A stretch of 64,000 nt of DNA from Methylibium sp. NZG (GTDB taxonomy: Bacteria > Pseudomonadota > Gammaproteobacteria > Burkholderiales > Burkholderiaceae_C), in the NCBI GenBank assembly GCA_001263235.1, contig LGRD01000001.1:1-64000 (forward strand), in the 5' to 3' direction. Shown here piece by piece: positions 40,832 through 49,746 of this stretch. The position numbers were made by a program, and so were the translations under genes. Each line of letters begins with the position of its first letter. Within the stretch, counting starts at the first letter, position 1. The notes under the pieces were generated by a model. It worked only from the letters and a program-made list of their open reading frames with translations, was not told the DNA's origin and ran no database searches.

Positions 40832-42421
40832 TCAACCCAGCAAGGGCGGCTGGCCCAGTGGCCACGCATTGCCGGCGGGGTTGGGCAGCCAGCGGCGGCC
40901 GGTCGGTGCGCCGTCGTCGTGCCACGCGCCGCGGCGCAGCACCTGCTCCAGCGTGCGCACATGCTCCAGGTGCCCGCCGAGCGCGCGGTAGTCGGCCATG
41001 CGCATGCTGAACTCGATCGGCGCCACGATGGCCGGCGTGGGCACCGTGCCGAAACTGCGCTCGGGCATGCGCATCACGTCGGCCATGACGGTGATGCCGC
41101 CGCCCGGCCACACATAGGCCGGTGCGCCGCCGCAGGTCACGTTGACGAGAGCTTGCTTGATGGCGCGCGTGAGCTGCACCGGGTTGTCGGTCACGCCCGC
41201 ACGCAGGCTGCCGCCCGCACCGCCGAGGAACAGCACGGTGGTGAGCGACGGCTCGCAGTTCTCGCCGATGCGGTCCACCACCGTTTGTGCCGCTGGCGGC
41301 AGGGCCTGCTCGATGGGGTTGAGCGCGTCGTCCAGCACATACCAGCTGCAATGCTCGCCGGTCGTCGAGGTCATCAGCAGGCGCAGGCCCGGCCAGGCGG
41401 CGGTGGCGTCCCAGCGTTCGATGATCGACAGCGGGTCCGCGATGTCGGTGCCGCCCCAGCCGGTGCCGGGGTTGGCCACCTGAAAGTAGCGCCCTGGCGT
41501 GCTCTTGCGGCCACGCAGTTTGATGCCCGAGGCGCGCATGTCCAGGCAGCGCCCGGCCTGGTGCTCGGTGAGCACGCCGGTGATGTGGTCGTCCACCACC
41601 ACCACCTCGTCGGCCAGCCCATAGAACTGTTTGGCAAAGATGCCGATGGTGGCCGAGCCGCAGCCCACGCGCATGCGCTGTTCTTCGACGCCGTTGACCA
41701 CCGGCGCGCGACCGGCCTGCAGCAGCAATTGCGCGCCACCGTCGATGGTGAACTCGACCGGCTGCTTGTTGCCCAGCAACTCCATCATCTCGACGGTGAC
41801 GCGCCCCTCTTTCTTGCTGCCGCCGGTCAGGTGGTGCACGCCGCCGAGCGAGAGCATCTGCGAGCCGTACTCGGCGGTCGTCACGTGCCCCACCACCTCG
41901 CCCTTGCAGCGCACGTTGGCCTGCTCGGGGCCGAGGTAGCGGTCGGTGTCGATCTTCACCTTGAGGCTGCAGTAGCTGAAGATGCCTTCGGTGACGACGG
42001 TGACCATGTCGACCCCGGCCGATTGCGAGGCGACGATGAACGGCGCGGGTTTGTAGTCGGGGTAGGTGGTGGAGGAGCCGACGCCGGTGACGAAGACTTC
42101 ATCGGCGAGCAGCAGGTCGCCGCTCCAGTCGGCCGGCTCGTCGCTCGCGAATGGAACGACGGCTGCGATGCCCGCGCTGCCGCCGAGGCTGCGCCGCAGC
42201 ATCACCACCGGGTCGACGCGGACCAGCGTGCCGTCGCGGTTGGCGTAGCGGTCGCAGGCGCCGACCTTGCCCACGCTGATCTGGCACAGCACCGGGCAGG
42301 CGTTGCATTCGATCTTGTCGCCGGCCATGCGCTCGTTGCGCGGGCGCGAGCGCTCAAGAACGACCGGCTGAGCCGGGGCTTCGTCGCCAGGCAAACCGTC
42401 GGTCTTGGTGTGCTCGGTCAT
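40832..42421 (-). CDS. hnr: 6-hydroxynicotinate reductase-like Fe-S protein
   Basis: This 529-residue protein belongs, as far as I recognise it, to the family of the Eubacterium barkeri enzyme that reduces 6-hydroxynicotinate to 1,4,5,6-tetrahydro-6-oxonicotinate with reduced ferredoxin. An Fe-S cluster motif is visible as Cys39, Cys42, Cys46 and Cys56 (CNACPVLC then GACDRYAN). Further conserved-looking segments are FVTGVGSSTTYPDY, VTEGIFSYCSLKVKIDT and GCGSATIGIFAKQF. No membrane segment or signal is present. It is the first gene of the long minus-strand run and is divergent from a ferredoxin-NADP reductase that could supply electrons. Confidence 0.8.
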   Translation of the reverse strand: MTEHTKTDGLPGDEAPAQPVVLERSRPRNERMAGDKIECNACPVLCQISVGKVGACDRYANRDGTLVRVDPVVMLRRSLGGSAGIAAVVPFASDEPADWSGDLLLADEVFVTGVGSSTTYPDYKPAPFIVASQSAGVDMVTVVTEGIFSYCSLKVKIDTDRYLGPEQANVRCKGEVVGHVTTAEYGSQMLSLGGVHHLTGGSKKEGRVTVEMMELLGNKQPVEFTIDGGAQLLLQAGRAPVVNGVEEQRMRVGCGSATIGIFAKQFYGLADEVVVVDDHITGVLTEHQAGRCLDMRASGIKLRGRKSTPGRYFQVANPGTGWGGTDIADPLSIIERWDATAAWPGLRLLMTSTTGEHCSWYVLDDALNPIEQALPPAAQTVVDRIGENCEPSLTTVLFLGGAGGSLRAGVTDNPVQLTRAIKQALVNVTCGGAPAYVWPGGGITVMADVMRMPERSFGTVPTPAIVAPIEFSMRMADYRALGGHLEHVRTLEQVLRRGAWHDDGAPTGRRWLPNPAGNAWPLGQPPLLG

Positions 42422-42475
42422 GGGTCGCTGGGTTGGCGGGACGGCGGCTGGCGGCGGTTGCCCGGGTTGTTCGGT

Positions 42476-42519
42476 TCATGTAGCATTCGCTCAACTTTCA
42501 TGTTGTGCCCGCTACATGA
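42476..42519. promoter_or_regulatory. Nested inverted repeats in the hnr/fpr divergent promoter region
   Basis: TCATGTAGC at 42476-42484 is repeated inverted as GCTACATGA at 42511-42519. Between them lies CAAC-TTTCAT-GTTG at 42492-42505, a second symmetric site. The 205-base divergent region is AT-richer here than its surroundings. A transcription factor, for example the TetR protein encoded at 43477, could bind here and control both directions (inference). Confidence 0.45.
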
Positions 42520-42626
42520 GAAGCAAATCTAGCGGAACCGCACTCGCTGTGCAACCGGATTTGCCCAGCACACCACGCCGCACGCCAAAATGGCGGTTGG
42601 AGCCACCTTTCGCCGACTGAACCACC

Positions 42627-43400
42627 ATGAGCGCATTCAACGAAGAACGCGTGCTGAGCGTCCACCACTGGACCGACAAGCTCTTCACCTTCACCACCAC
42701 GCGCGACCCCGGCTTACGTTTTTCCAACGGCCATTTCACGATGATCGGCCTGAAGGTCAACAACAAGCCGCTGCTGCGCGCCTACAGCATCGTCAGCGCC
42801 AACTACGAGGAGCACCTCGAGTTCCTCAGCATCAAGGTGCCCGACGGGCCGTTGACCTCACGGCTGCAGCACATCCAGGTGGGCGACACGGTGATCGTCG
42901 GCAAGAAGCCCACCGGCACCTTGGTGGTGGACTACCTGCTGCCGGGCAAGCGGCTGTACATGCTGTCCACGGGCACGGGCCTGGCGCCCTTCATGAGCAT
43001 CGTGCGCGACCCGGAAACCTACGAGCAGTTCGAGCAGGTGATCCTGGTGCACGGCGTGCGCGAGGTCGATGAACTGGCGTACCACGACCTGCTGGTCGAA
43101 CACCTGCCACACCACGAGTTCCTGGGCGATCTCGTCACGAGCAAGCTGCGCTACTACCCCACCGTCACACGGCAGGCCTACCGCAACATGGGCCGCGTGA
43201 CCGAGCTGATCGACACCGGCAAGCTGTTCGAGGACCTGCAGGTGCCGCCCTTCGACCCCGCGCACGACCGCGTGATGATCTGCGGCAGCCCGGGCATGCT
43301 GCGCGACCTGAAGCAGTCGCTGGAGGCGCGTGGGTTCAAGGAGGGCAACACGTCCACGCCGGGCGACTTCGTGATCGAGCGAGCGTTTGCGGAGCAATGA
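42627..43400 (+). CDS. fpr: Ferredoxin/flavodoxin-NADP+ reductase
   Basis: This 257-residue flavoprotein matches bacterial Fpr in length and motifs: FAD-binding RAYSIVSANYEE near residues 51-62, the NADP-binding STGTGLAPFMSIVRDPETYE and ICGSPGMLRD, and the C-terminal FVIERAFAEQ. It moves electrons between NADPH and ferredoxin. Fpr genes are common housekeeping genes, but here it is divergent from the ferredoxin-dependent-type reductase gene at 40832 and followed by a regulator and an enamidase-like gene, so a dedicated supply role is likely (inference). Confidence 0.93.
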   Translation: MSAFNEERVLSVHHWTDKLFTFTTTRDPGLRFSNGHFTMIGLKVNNKPLLRAYSIVSANYEEHLEFLSIKVPDGPLTSRLQHIQVGDTVIVGKKPTGTLVVDYLLPGKRLYMLSTGTGLAPFMSIVRDPETYEQFEQVILVHGVREVDELAYHDLLVEHLPHHEFLGDLVTSKLRYYPTVTRQAYRNMGRVTELIDTGKLFEDLQVPPFDPAHDRVMICGSPGMLRDLKQSLEARGFKEGNTSTPGDFVIERAFAEQ

Positions 43401-43422
43401 AACGCACCGCGACCGCCCTGCG

Positions 43423-43459
43423 GCTCCCTCTCCCCCTGGGAGAGGGTTGGGGTGAGGGC
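43423..43459. repeat. REP-like palindrome between fpr and the TetR gene
   Basis: Unit of the same family as at 24025, 28741 and 37100 (GCTCCCTCTCCCCCTGGGAG with a GGTTGGGGTGAGGG tail). It fills the 76-base gap and may act as a transcript-stabilising or terminating hairpin. Confidence 0.85.
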
Positions 43460-43476
43460 GCAGCGCCGAACGAAGA

Positions 43477-44244
43477 ATGACCGCACGCCAAGCACGAGCC
43501 GCGCTGCCTGAGCGACGCTCCCCCGCCAGCGCTCAACGCGCCGGTCCGCCGGGTGCGCGTGAGCTTGCTGCCAAAGCCACACGCGACAGCATCCTGCGCG
43601 CAGCGATCAAGGTCTTCGCCAAGCACGGCTTCGACGGCGGCAGCGTCGAGAAGATCAGCCAGGCCGCGAAGTCGTACGACCGGATGATCTATTACTACTT
43701 CGGCAGCAAGGAAGGTCTGTTCATCGAGGTGCTGGAAGAGACCTACCGGCGCTTCAACGAAGCCGAGTCGAAGCTGGTGCTCGATGCGTCGCGCCCGGTC
43801 GAGGCGCTGACCGAAGTGACGCGCTTCATGTGGGGCTACTACCAGAAGAACCCCGAGTTCATCACGCTGCTGAACACCGAAAACCTGCACCGCGGCGTGC
43901 ACATCGCCAAGTCGCTGCGCGCGCGCGACTATTCGTCTGACGCGATCGCGGTGCTGGCGCGGGTGCTCCAGAGCGGCGCGGCGCAAGGGGTGTTCCGCGC
44001 AGACGTAGCGGCGCGCGATGTGTACCTGATGATCGCGTCCATGGGCTACTTTTACTTGTCGAACCGGTTCACGCTGTCGGCGTTTCTGGGGCAGCCGCTG
44101 GAGTCGGCCGACGCGCTCGCGCACTGGGAGTCGTTCCTGATCGACTCGGTGCTGCGCACGGTGGCGGTGCGCGCTGCCGTCGCACCTTCAAACACACCGG
44201 CCGGCCCGCGCAAGCGTGCGACCGCGCGCACCGTCGCCGCCTGA
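43477..44244 (+). CDS. TetR-family transcriptional regulator
   Basis: This 255-residue protein has an N-terminal extension of about 30 residues rich in Arg/Ala/Pro, then a TetR DNA-binding domain (residues about 33-80: ATRDSILRAAIKVFAKHGFDGGSVEKISQAA, then MIYYYFGSKEGLF), and a helical ligand domain with a TetR_C-like GYYQKNPEFITLLNTENLHRG. The basic C-terminal tail is atypical. It lies 13 bases upstream of the enamidase-like gene and is the only regulator in the locus. Confidence 0.9.
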   Translation: MTARQARAALPERRSPASAQRAGPPGARELAAKATRDSILRAAIKVFAKHGFDGGSVEKISQAAKSYDRMIYYYFGSKEGLFIEVLEETYRRFNEAESKLVLDASRPVEALTEVTRFMWGYYQKNPEFITLLNTENLHRGVHIAKSLRARDYSSDAIAVLARVLQSGAAQGVFRADVAARDVYLMIASMGYFYLSNRFTLSAFLGQPLESADALAHWESFLIDSVLRTVAVRAAVAPSNTPAGPRKRATARTVAA

Positions 44245-44257
44245 GCAAGGAGATCGC

Positions 44258-45454
44258 ATGGCAGAAGCAGCCGCCGACGGCAAGTCGGGCAAGGTCGTCA
44301 TCCGCAATGTCGGGCTGATGCTGTCGGGCGACATCGACCGGCCCATCCTCGATGCCGATACGGTCGTTGTGGTCGACGGTGTGATCGTTGCCGTTGGCAA
44401 AGAGAAAGACTGCGACACCAGCCAGCCCCGCACGCTGATCGACGCGCGCCAGACCTGCCTCGCGCCCGGCCTGATCGACAGCCACGTGCACCCGGTCTTC
44501 GGCGACTGGACGCCGCGCCAGAGCCAGCTCGGCTGGATCGACAGCACGATGAACGGGGGAGTCACCACGATGATCTCGGCCGGCGAGGTGCACCTGCCGG
44601 GGCGGCCGAAAGACATCGTCGGCCTGAAGGCGCTGGCCATCACCGCGCAGCGCGCCTTCCACAACTTCCGCCCCGGCGGCGTGAAAGTGCTGGCCGGTGC
44701 GCCGGTCATCGAAAAGGGCATGGTCGAGAGCGACTTCAAAGAGCTGGCCGCAGCCGGCGTGGGGCTGCTCGGCGAGATCGGGCTGGGTTCGGTGAAGGGC
44801 GGCGCCGAGGCGGCGACGATGGTGAAGTGGGCTCGTGCGCACGGCATCCAGAGCACCATCCACACCGGCGGCCCGTCGATCCCGGGCTCGGGGCTGATCG
44901 ACAAGGACGTGGTGCTGGAGGCCGATGCCGACGTGATCGGCCACATCAACGGCGGCCACACCTCGCTGCCCGAAGCACATGTGTGCGAGCTGTGCGAAAA
45001 AAGCAGCCGCGCGATCGAGATCGTTCACAACGGCAACGAGCGTGTAGCGATTGCTGCGGCCAAGATGGCGCTGCAACTCAAGTGCCCGCACCGCGTGATC
45101 CTGGGCACCGACGGGCCGGCCGGCTCGGGCGTGCAACCGCTGGGCATCCTGCGCATGGTGGCGTTGCTGTCGAGCCTGGCCGACATTCCGGCCGAGCTGG
45201 TGTTCTGTTTTGCCACCGGCAACACCGCACGCATCCGCAAGCTGAACTGCGGGTTGATCGAGGCGGGCCGCGACGCCGATTTCGTGTTCATGGACCGGGC
45301 CCAACACACGGCCGGCAAGACGCTGCTGGAGAGCGTTCAGCTCGGCGACATTCCCGGCGTGGGCATGGTGATGATCGACGGCATCGTGCGCTGCGGCCGC
45401 AGCCGCAACACGCCGCCGGCGACCGAGGTGCCGGTGGTGGTGGGCGCCCACTGA
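44258..45454 (+). CDS. ena: Enamidase-like amidohydrolase
   Basis: This 398-residue protein is an amidohydrolase-superfamily member with the first metal site DSHVHP (His76, His78), a GHINGGHTSLPEAH segment, HNGNERVAIAA, and a late LGTDGPAGSGVQPLG with the active-site aspartate. The overall pattern agrees with enamidase of the E. barkeri nicotinate pathway, which opens tetrahydro-6-oxonicotinate to 2-formylglutarate and ammonia. The assignment is by recognition, not by alignment. A GGAG site precedes the ATG at 44258. Confidence 0.78.
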   Translation: MAEAAADGKSGKVVIRNVGLMLSGDIDRPILDADTVVVVDGVIVAVGKEKDCDTSQPRTLIDARQTCLAPGLIDSHVHPVFGDWTPRQSQLGWIDSTMNGGVTTMISAGEVHLPGRPKDIVGLKALAITAQRAFHNFRPGGVKVLAGAPVIEKGMVESDFKELAAAGVGLLGEIGLGSVKGGAEAATMVKWARAHGIQSTIHTGGPSIPGSGLIDKDVVLEADADVIGHINGGHTSLPEAHVCELCEKSSRAIEIVHNGNERVAIAAAKMALQLKCPHRVILGTDGPAGSGVQPLGILRMVALLSSLADIPAELVFCFATGNTARIRKLNCGLIEAGRDADFVFMDRAQHTAGKTLLESVQLGDIPGVGMVMIDGIVRCGRSRNTPPATEVPVVVGAH

Positions 45455-45541
45455 ACGGTGGGTGCCGAGCCTCGCGCACCCTGTGGTGATTCATACCGTT
45501 GCTGGCGCCGCTCGACAGCGGCCCCCGCCGCAGCCGACCAG

Positions 45542-45937
45542 CTACGCAAGTTGCAGCGCCGGCTCCACGCGCGCGATCGCCTCGAAGTCGCGGTCTTGCG
45601 CCAGCACCGGCAGGTCGCTGGCGATGGCACACGCTGCCACCACGCAGTCGTTCGGGCTGCGCACCGTGAAGCCCTGCCAGCGGCAGCGCGCGTAGAGCAT
45701 CGCAGCGTCGCGCGCCAGGTCGCGCGGGCTCAGGTTGTCGAGGCTGGGCAGGCGTTCGAGCTGTGACTCCAGGCGCGTGAACTGAGCCGGGTTGCGCGCG
45801 CCTTGCAGCAGTTCCTGCAGCACCACCGACGGCACCCACACCGTCTGCTCGGCGCGAAACGCCTTGCGCAGGCGCAGGTCGCAGCGCGAGCCAGTGGACC
45901 GCAGAAACTCGACCCAGGCCGAGGTGTCGGCAATCAC
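45542..45937 (-). CDS. vapC: VapC-type PIN-domain toxin
   Basis: This 131-residue PIN ribonuclease has the first acidic residue in IADTSAWVEF (Asp4), a glutamate in VLQELLQG and the late aspartates in SPNDCVVAACA and LAQDRDFEAIA. It cleaves RNA when free of its antitoxin. Its start overlaps the end of the vapB gene. Confidence 0.92.
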   Translation of the reverse strand: MIADTSAWVEFLRSTGSRCDLRLRKAFRAEQTVWVPSVVLQELLQGARNPAQFTRLESQLERLPSLDNLSPRDLARDAAMLYARCRWQGFTVRSPNDCVVAACAIASDLPVLAQDRDFEAIARVEPALQLA

Positions 45938-46278
45938 TTGCGGCGGGGCTTGGTTGCAGGCTTCGTTGCTGGCTTCGTGACGGGCTTCGAGGCCACTTTG
46001 GCGGCACCGCTTGCCGGCCCGAGACGCGTCACTCGATAAGCTGCACTCGGCTGCGACACCATCGACTGCGAAGGCGCATCAGCGAACAAGTTCGCCGGGT
46101 CGTAGTCGTCGGCCAGCACGCCGGAGCCGGCCAACGCCAGCAGGCCTTGCCAATCGGGCTCGCGCACGTAGGCGCGCAATGCGGTGTCGATGGCTGCCTT
46201 CTTGGTCGATACGCCGGCCTTGGCCATGGCCTTGGCGACGAGGTCATCGTCGAGCACGATGTTGGTTCGGGTGTCCAT
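45934..46278 (-). CDS. vapB: VapB-type antitoxin with long basic tail
   Basis: This 114-residue protein begins with the VapB pattern MDTRTNIVLDDDLVAKAMAKAG and STKKAAIDTALRAYV, followed by an unusually long C-terminal region ending in repeated KPATKP units and RRK. The start ATG at 46278 has a GGAGG site eight bases upstream. It is coupled to vapC by a short overlap. The repeated codons at the 3' end look like recent slippage. Confidence 0.85.
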   Translation of the reverse strand: MDTRTNIVLDDDLVAKAMAKAGVSTKKAAIDTALRAYVREPDWQGLLALAGSGVLADDYDPANLFADAPSQSMVSQPSAAYRVTRLGPASGAAKVASKPVTKPATKPATKPRRK

Positions 46279-46348
46279 CCAGACGCCTCCAAGTGAGTGA
46301 GTACACATCGAATGTGTATGACTCGATTGTGCAACGGCACGCCCAGAA

Positions 46349-46378
46349 AAGCAAAACCCGGCCGAGGCCGGGCTTTGC
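46349..46378 (-). terminator. Rho-independent terminator after fba
   Basis: A GC-rich stem GCAAAGCCCGGCC/GGCCGGGTTTTGC with a three-base loop, read on the minus strand, is followed by a T-rich stretch (TTTTGCTTTTCT). It begins 18 bases past the fba stop. Confidence 0.8.
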
Positions 46379-46395
46379 CCGCAGAGAAGCGAAGC

Positions 46396-47460
46396 TCAAA
46401 CCACCGTCTGCGCCAACTCACCCTTGGCATAGCGCTCGGCCACCTGCACCAGCGATTGCGCCTTGATCTTGCCGGCCTGCCCTTCGCAGCCGAACTGCAC
46501 GTAGCGCTGCTTGCAGATCTGCTTGGCCGCCTCGCGCGCGGGCTTCAGGTAGTCGCGCGGGTCGAACTTGTCGGGGTTCTGCGCCATGTACTTGCGGATC
46601 GCGCCGGTCATGGCAAGGCGCACGTCGGTGTCGATGTTGATCTTGCGCACGCCGTGCTTGATGGCCTCTTGAATTTCTTCGACCGGCACGCCGTACGTTT
46701 CCTTCATGTTGCCGCCGTACTGGCGAATCTCGGCCAGCAAATCCTGCGGCACGCTGGAGCTGCCGTGCATCACCAGGTGAGTGTTTGGAATGCGCTTGTG
46801 GATCTCTTTGATGCGGCCGATGGCCAGGATGTCGCCGGTCGGCTTGCGGGTGAACTTGTACGCACCATGGCTGGTGCCGATGGCGATCGCCAGCGCGTCG
46901 AGCTGGGTGCGCTTGACGAACTCGGCTGCTTCTTCCGGGTCGGTCAGCAGCTGCTCCATCGTCATCGTGGACTCGGTGCCGTGGCCGTCTTCCTTGTCGC
47001 CCTTCATCGTCTCCAGCGAGCCCAGGCAGCCCAGTTCGCCTTCGACGGTGACGCCCAGCTTGTGCGCCATGTCGACCACCTTGCGCGTCACGTCGACGTT
47101 GTAGTCGAAGCTCGCGATGGTCTTGCCGTCGGCCTGCAACGAGCCGTCCATCATGACCGAGCTGAAACCCAGTTTGATGGCGCCGCTGCACACGTCCGGG
47201 CTCTGGCCGTGGTCCTGGTGCATCACCAGCGGGATGTGCGGCCAGCTCTCCACCGCCGCCTGGATCAGGTGCTTGATGAAGGGCTCACCCGCGTACTTGC
47301 GGGCGCCCGCGCTGGCCTGCAGGATGACCGGCGCGCCGACCTCGTCGGCTGCAGTCATGACCGCCTGAACCTGCTCGAGGTTGTTGACGTTGAAGGCCGG
47401 AATGCCATAGCCGTTGGCGGCAGCGTGGTCCAGCAATTGGCGCATCGAGACGAGTGGCAT
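46396..47460 (-). CDS. fba: Fructose-bisphosphate aldolase, class II (CbbA type)
   Basis: This 354-residue enzyme splits fructose 1,6-bisphosphate into two triose phosphates. Zinc-site and active-site segments are [14 protein letters not shown] (near residue 80), [41 protein letters not shown] and NIDTDVRLA, all in class II order. The length and the insertion near residues 150-165 ([11 protein letters not shown]) are typical of the subgroup used in the Calvin cycle and glycolysis of betaproteobacteria. In many relatives it follows pgk and pyk directly; here about 5 kb of other genes separate them. Confidence 0.95.
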   Translation of the reverse strand: MPLVSMRQLLDHAAANGYGIPAFNVNNLEQVQAVMTAADEVGAPVILQASAGARKYAGEPFIKHLIQAAVESWPHIPLVMHQDHGQSPDVCSGAIKLGFSSVMMDGSLQADGKTIASFDYNVDVTRKVVDMAHKLGVTVEGELGCLGSLETMKGDKEDGHGTESTMTMEQLLTDPEEAAEFVKRTQLDALAIAIGTSHGAYKFTRKPTGDILAIGRIKEIHKRIPNTHLVMHGSSSVPQDLLAEIRQYGGNMKETYGVPVEEIQEAIKHGVRKINIDTDVRLAMTGAIRKYMAQNPDKFDPRDYLKPAREAAKQICKQRYVQFGCEGQAGKIKAQSLVQVAERYAKGELAQTVV

Positions 47461-47623
47461 GGTGGTCTTTCGGAAGTTGAGGTGGGGGCGCTAGCACGAT
47501 GGACTTACGGAAAGGAGTTTAGCCAGCCAACTTAGCCCGCCGTCGTGCCTCTGTCTCCGCTGGTGCGGCACTCTTTCACAGACAGGAACCGCGATTCGCA
47601 ACGGGCCTCGGCGAGTAGGTTCA

Positions 47624-48208
47624 GTGAAGTCTTTGCATTCGTTCAGGGGTCATGAGCTCAGCCTCGTTAAGTGCAAACGCCTAGAAAGCGCATCACTACG
47701 CCGCAGCACAATCGCACACAAATTTTTAAGCTCGGGGAGTGGAGAGTTGCTAGACTTACCTCGGTTAGAGGAGGTAGGCACGTTCATTGCTGGCGTGCTT
47801 GAGTCTCCGTATGTACAAGCGCTTGTCGCACCCTGCATCTTTTACTTTGTTGGGGCGTTCGGCAAGAAGCTGATTCGTGGCAATGACGGTTCTTTTTTTG
47901 CGATCTCCGATTGGTATCTTGCTCCCGACGCTGTTCTTGCAACGATTGGTGGATTGATTCTTCAGTCGGTTGACCTACTTTCGAAGTTTGACCCCAGCTC
48001 GGATTCTGGCAAGACACGCGGGCTCTTGATCTTGACGAGCGTCACCATTTGCGTGTACATCGCGGTACTCGCGCTTCACGCTCACTTTGAGAAGCCATCA
48101 ACCCCGAGCGCGAAGAAGTTCTGGTTCTTGGCATTCTTTGCGAACTTGCTCGGCTTCGGAACGTTGTGCATCTCAACACTTGCCTATAAGGGCGTCGGCC
48201 AGCCATGA
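47624..48208 (+). CDS. Membrane protein of unknown function, AT-richer, probably acquired
   Basis: This protein of up to 194 residues has about four hydrophobic segments (LVAPCIFYFVGAFG, VLATIGGLILQ, LLILTSVTICVYIAVLALH and FWFLAFFANLLGFGTLCIS) and no recognised family. The first 40 codons look weakly coding; a TTG at 47747 preceded by GGAGTGGAGAG may be the true start. Codon use is far more AT-rich than the flanking genes. Its stop overlaps the start of the next small gene (ATGA). Confidence 0.55.
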   Translation: MKSLHSFRGHELSLVKCKRLESASLRRSTIAHKFLSSGSGELLDLPRLEEVGTFIAGVLESPYVQALVAPCIFYFVGAFGKKLIRGNDGSFFAISDWYLAPDAVLATIGGLILQSVDLLSKFDPSSDSGKTRGLLILTSVTICVYIAVLALHAHFEKPSTPSAKKFWFLAFFANLLGFGTLCISTLAYKGVGQP

Positions 48209-48450
48209 TTAATCTCGTTCCCGCCGCCGTCGCACTTTTGCACAAGCCGCTGTTGATCGGGCAAGCCGGATACGTTGCTTCTTGTGTCTCGGAGGTAGTA
48301 GCCATCTTCTTTGCGGCTTCTATCACTCGCGAAATTTCGACGATTCATTCGTTTAGCGAAATCGCCGCGCAGAGTTACGCTGGTTTGGCTGCGGCAGCGC
48401 TCGGAGCCTTCATTGCCGTGGTGACTCTGAGAACTGAGACTAGCGGTTAG
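48205..48450 (+). CDS. Small membrane protein of unknown function
   Basis: This 81-residue protein has hydrophobic stretches near residues 20-40 and 58-75 and no recognised family. It overlaps the preceding gene by four bases and shares its low GC content, so the two form one unit, probably acquired together. Confidence 0.5.
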   Translation: MINLVPAAVALLHKPLLIGQAGYVASCVSEVVAIFFAASITREISTIHSFSEIAAQSYAGLAAAALGAFIAVVTLRTETSG

Positions 48451-48524
48451 TCCAATGCAGGACCCGTTTCGCTTAGGCGGGCCTGGCCTCTCGTAACGTG
48501 CGCTGTCCGAGGCGCTTGGCAAAG

Positions 48525-49736
48525 TTAACCCACCCGCTCTGCACGATACCCCCGCGCGCGCATCGCGAGCAGGATCTGCTCGATGTGCGCCACGCCGCGC
48601 GTCTGCACCACCACCTCGATCTGCGCGCGCTCGACCGAGAGCGAGCTGAACGCGCGCTGGTGCTGCACCTCGTCGATGTTGGCGCCGAGCTTGCCCAGCA
48701 GCGTGGCCACGTCGGCCAGCGCGCCGGGCACGTCGCGCACGTCGAGCCGCAAGCGCGCCAGCCGGCCCGACTTGACCATGCCGCGCTCGATGATTTCGGC
48801 CAGCACCAGCGGCTCGATGTTGCCGCCGCACAGGATGAGCCCGACCTTGCGGCCGGCAAACCGCTCGCGGTGCTTCAGCAGTGCCGCCAGGCCGACGGCG
48901 CCTGCGCCTTCGACGACCGTCTTCTCGATCTCCAGCAGCATCAGGATCGCCTGCTCGATGTCGTCTTCTCCGACCAGCAGCACGTCGGCCACGCGCTCGC
49001 GGATCAGCGGCAGTGTCAGCGCGCCCGGCGCCTTGACCGCGATGCCGTCTGCGATGGTCGCCTGCGCGCATTCGCGCTGCTCGCCGTGCGCCGCATTCCA
49101 CACGGCGGGGAAGCGCTCGGTCTGCACGCCGATCACCTGCAGGCCCGGCTTCAACGCCAGCGCGGCGGTGGCCACGCCACTGATGAGCCCGCCGCCGCCG
49201 ATGGCCACGACCAGCGTGTCGATCTGCGGTTGTGCGCTCAGCATCTCCAGCGCGATGGTGCCCTGCCCCGCCGCGACCGCCAAGTCGTCGTAGGGGTGCA
49301 CGACCGTGAGGCCGCGCTCGCGCGCGAGCGTCAGTCCGTGCGCGCGGGCGTCGTCGAAGGTGTCGCCTTCGAGCACCACGCTCGCGCCGAAGCCGCGTGT
49401 GCGCTCGACCTTCACGGCCGGCGCAAAACGCGGCATGACGATCGTCGCGGCGATGCCGAGGCGCTGTGCGTGGTACGCCACGCCCTGCGCGTGGTTGCCG
49501 GCCGACACCGCGAGCACGCCTTGCGCGCGTTCGGTGGCGGTCAACTGGGCCATCTTGTTGAGCGCGCCGCGCTCCTTGAACGACGCGGTGAATTGGTGGT
49601 TCTCGAACTTCAGGAACACCTCGCAACCGGCGATGGCCGACAAGGTGCGCGAGGGCAGGCACGGCGTGTTGATCACCTGGCCTTGCAGGCGCGAGGCGGC
49701 GGCGCGGATGTCGTGGATGTCCAAGGTGGTGCTCAT
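48525..49736 (-). CDS. ilvA: Threonine ammonia-lyase (threonine deaminase)
   Basis: This 403-residue PLP enzyme converts threonine to 2-oxobutyrate and ammonia. The PLP lysine is Lys54 in ASFKERGA, the phosphate loop is GGGGLISGVA, and AVSAGNHAQGVA is present. The C-terminal 75 residues (RLRLDVRDVPGALADVATLLG) form an ACT-type regulatory domain. The length matches the shorter 400-residue form that is often catabolic rather than biosynthetic. It follows the AceE-type gene after ten bases. Confidence 0.92.
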   Translation of the reverse strand: MSTTLDIHDIRAAASRLQGQVINTPCLPSRTLSAIAGCEVFLKFENHQFTASFKERGALNKMAQLTATERAQGVLAVSAGNHAQGVAYHAQRLGIAATIVMPRFAPAVKVERTRGFGASVVLEGDTFDDARAHGLTLARERGLTVVHPYDDLAVAAGQGTIALEMLSAQPQIDTLVVAIGGGGLISGVATAALALKPGLQVIGVQTERFPAVWNAAHGEQRECAQATIADGIAVKAPGALTLPLIRERVADVLLVGEDDIEQAILMLLEIEKTVVEGAGAVGLAALLKHRERFAGRKVGLILCGGNIEPLVLAEIIERGMVKSGRLARLRLDVRDVPGALADVATLLGKLGANIDEVQHQRAFSSLSVERAQIEVVVQTRGVAHIEQILLAMRARGYRAERVG

Positions 49737-49746
49737 GTCGCTCTGG

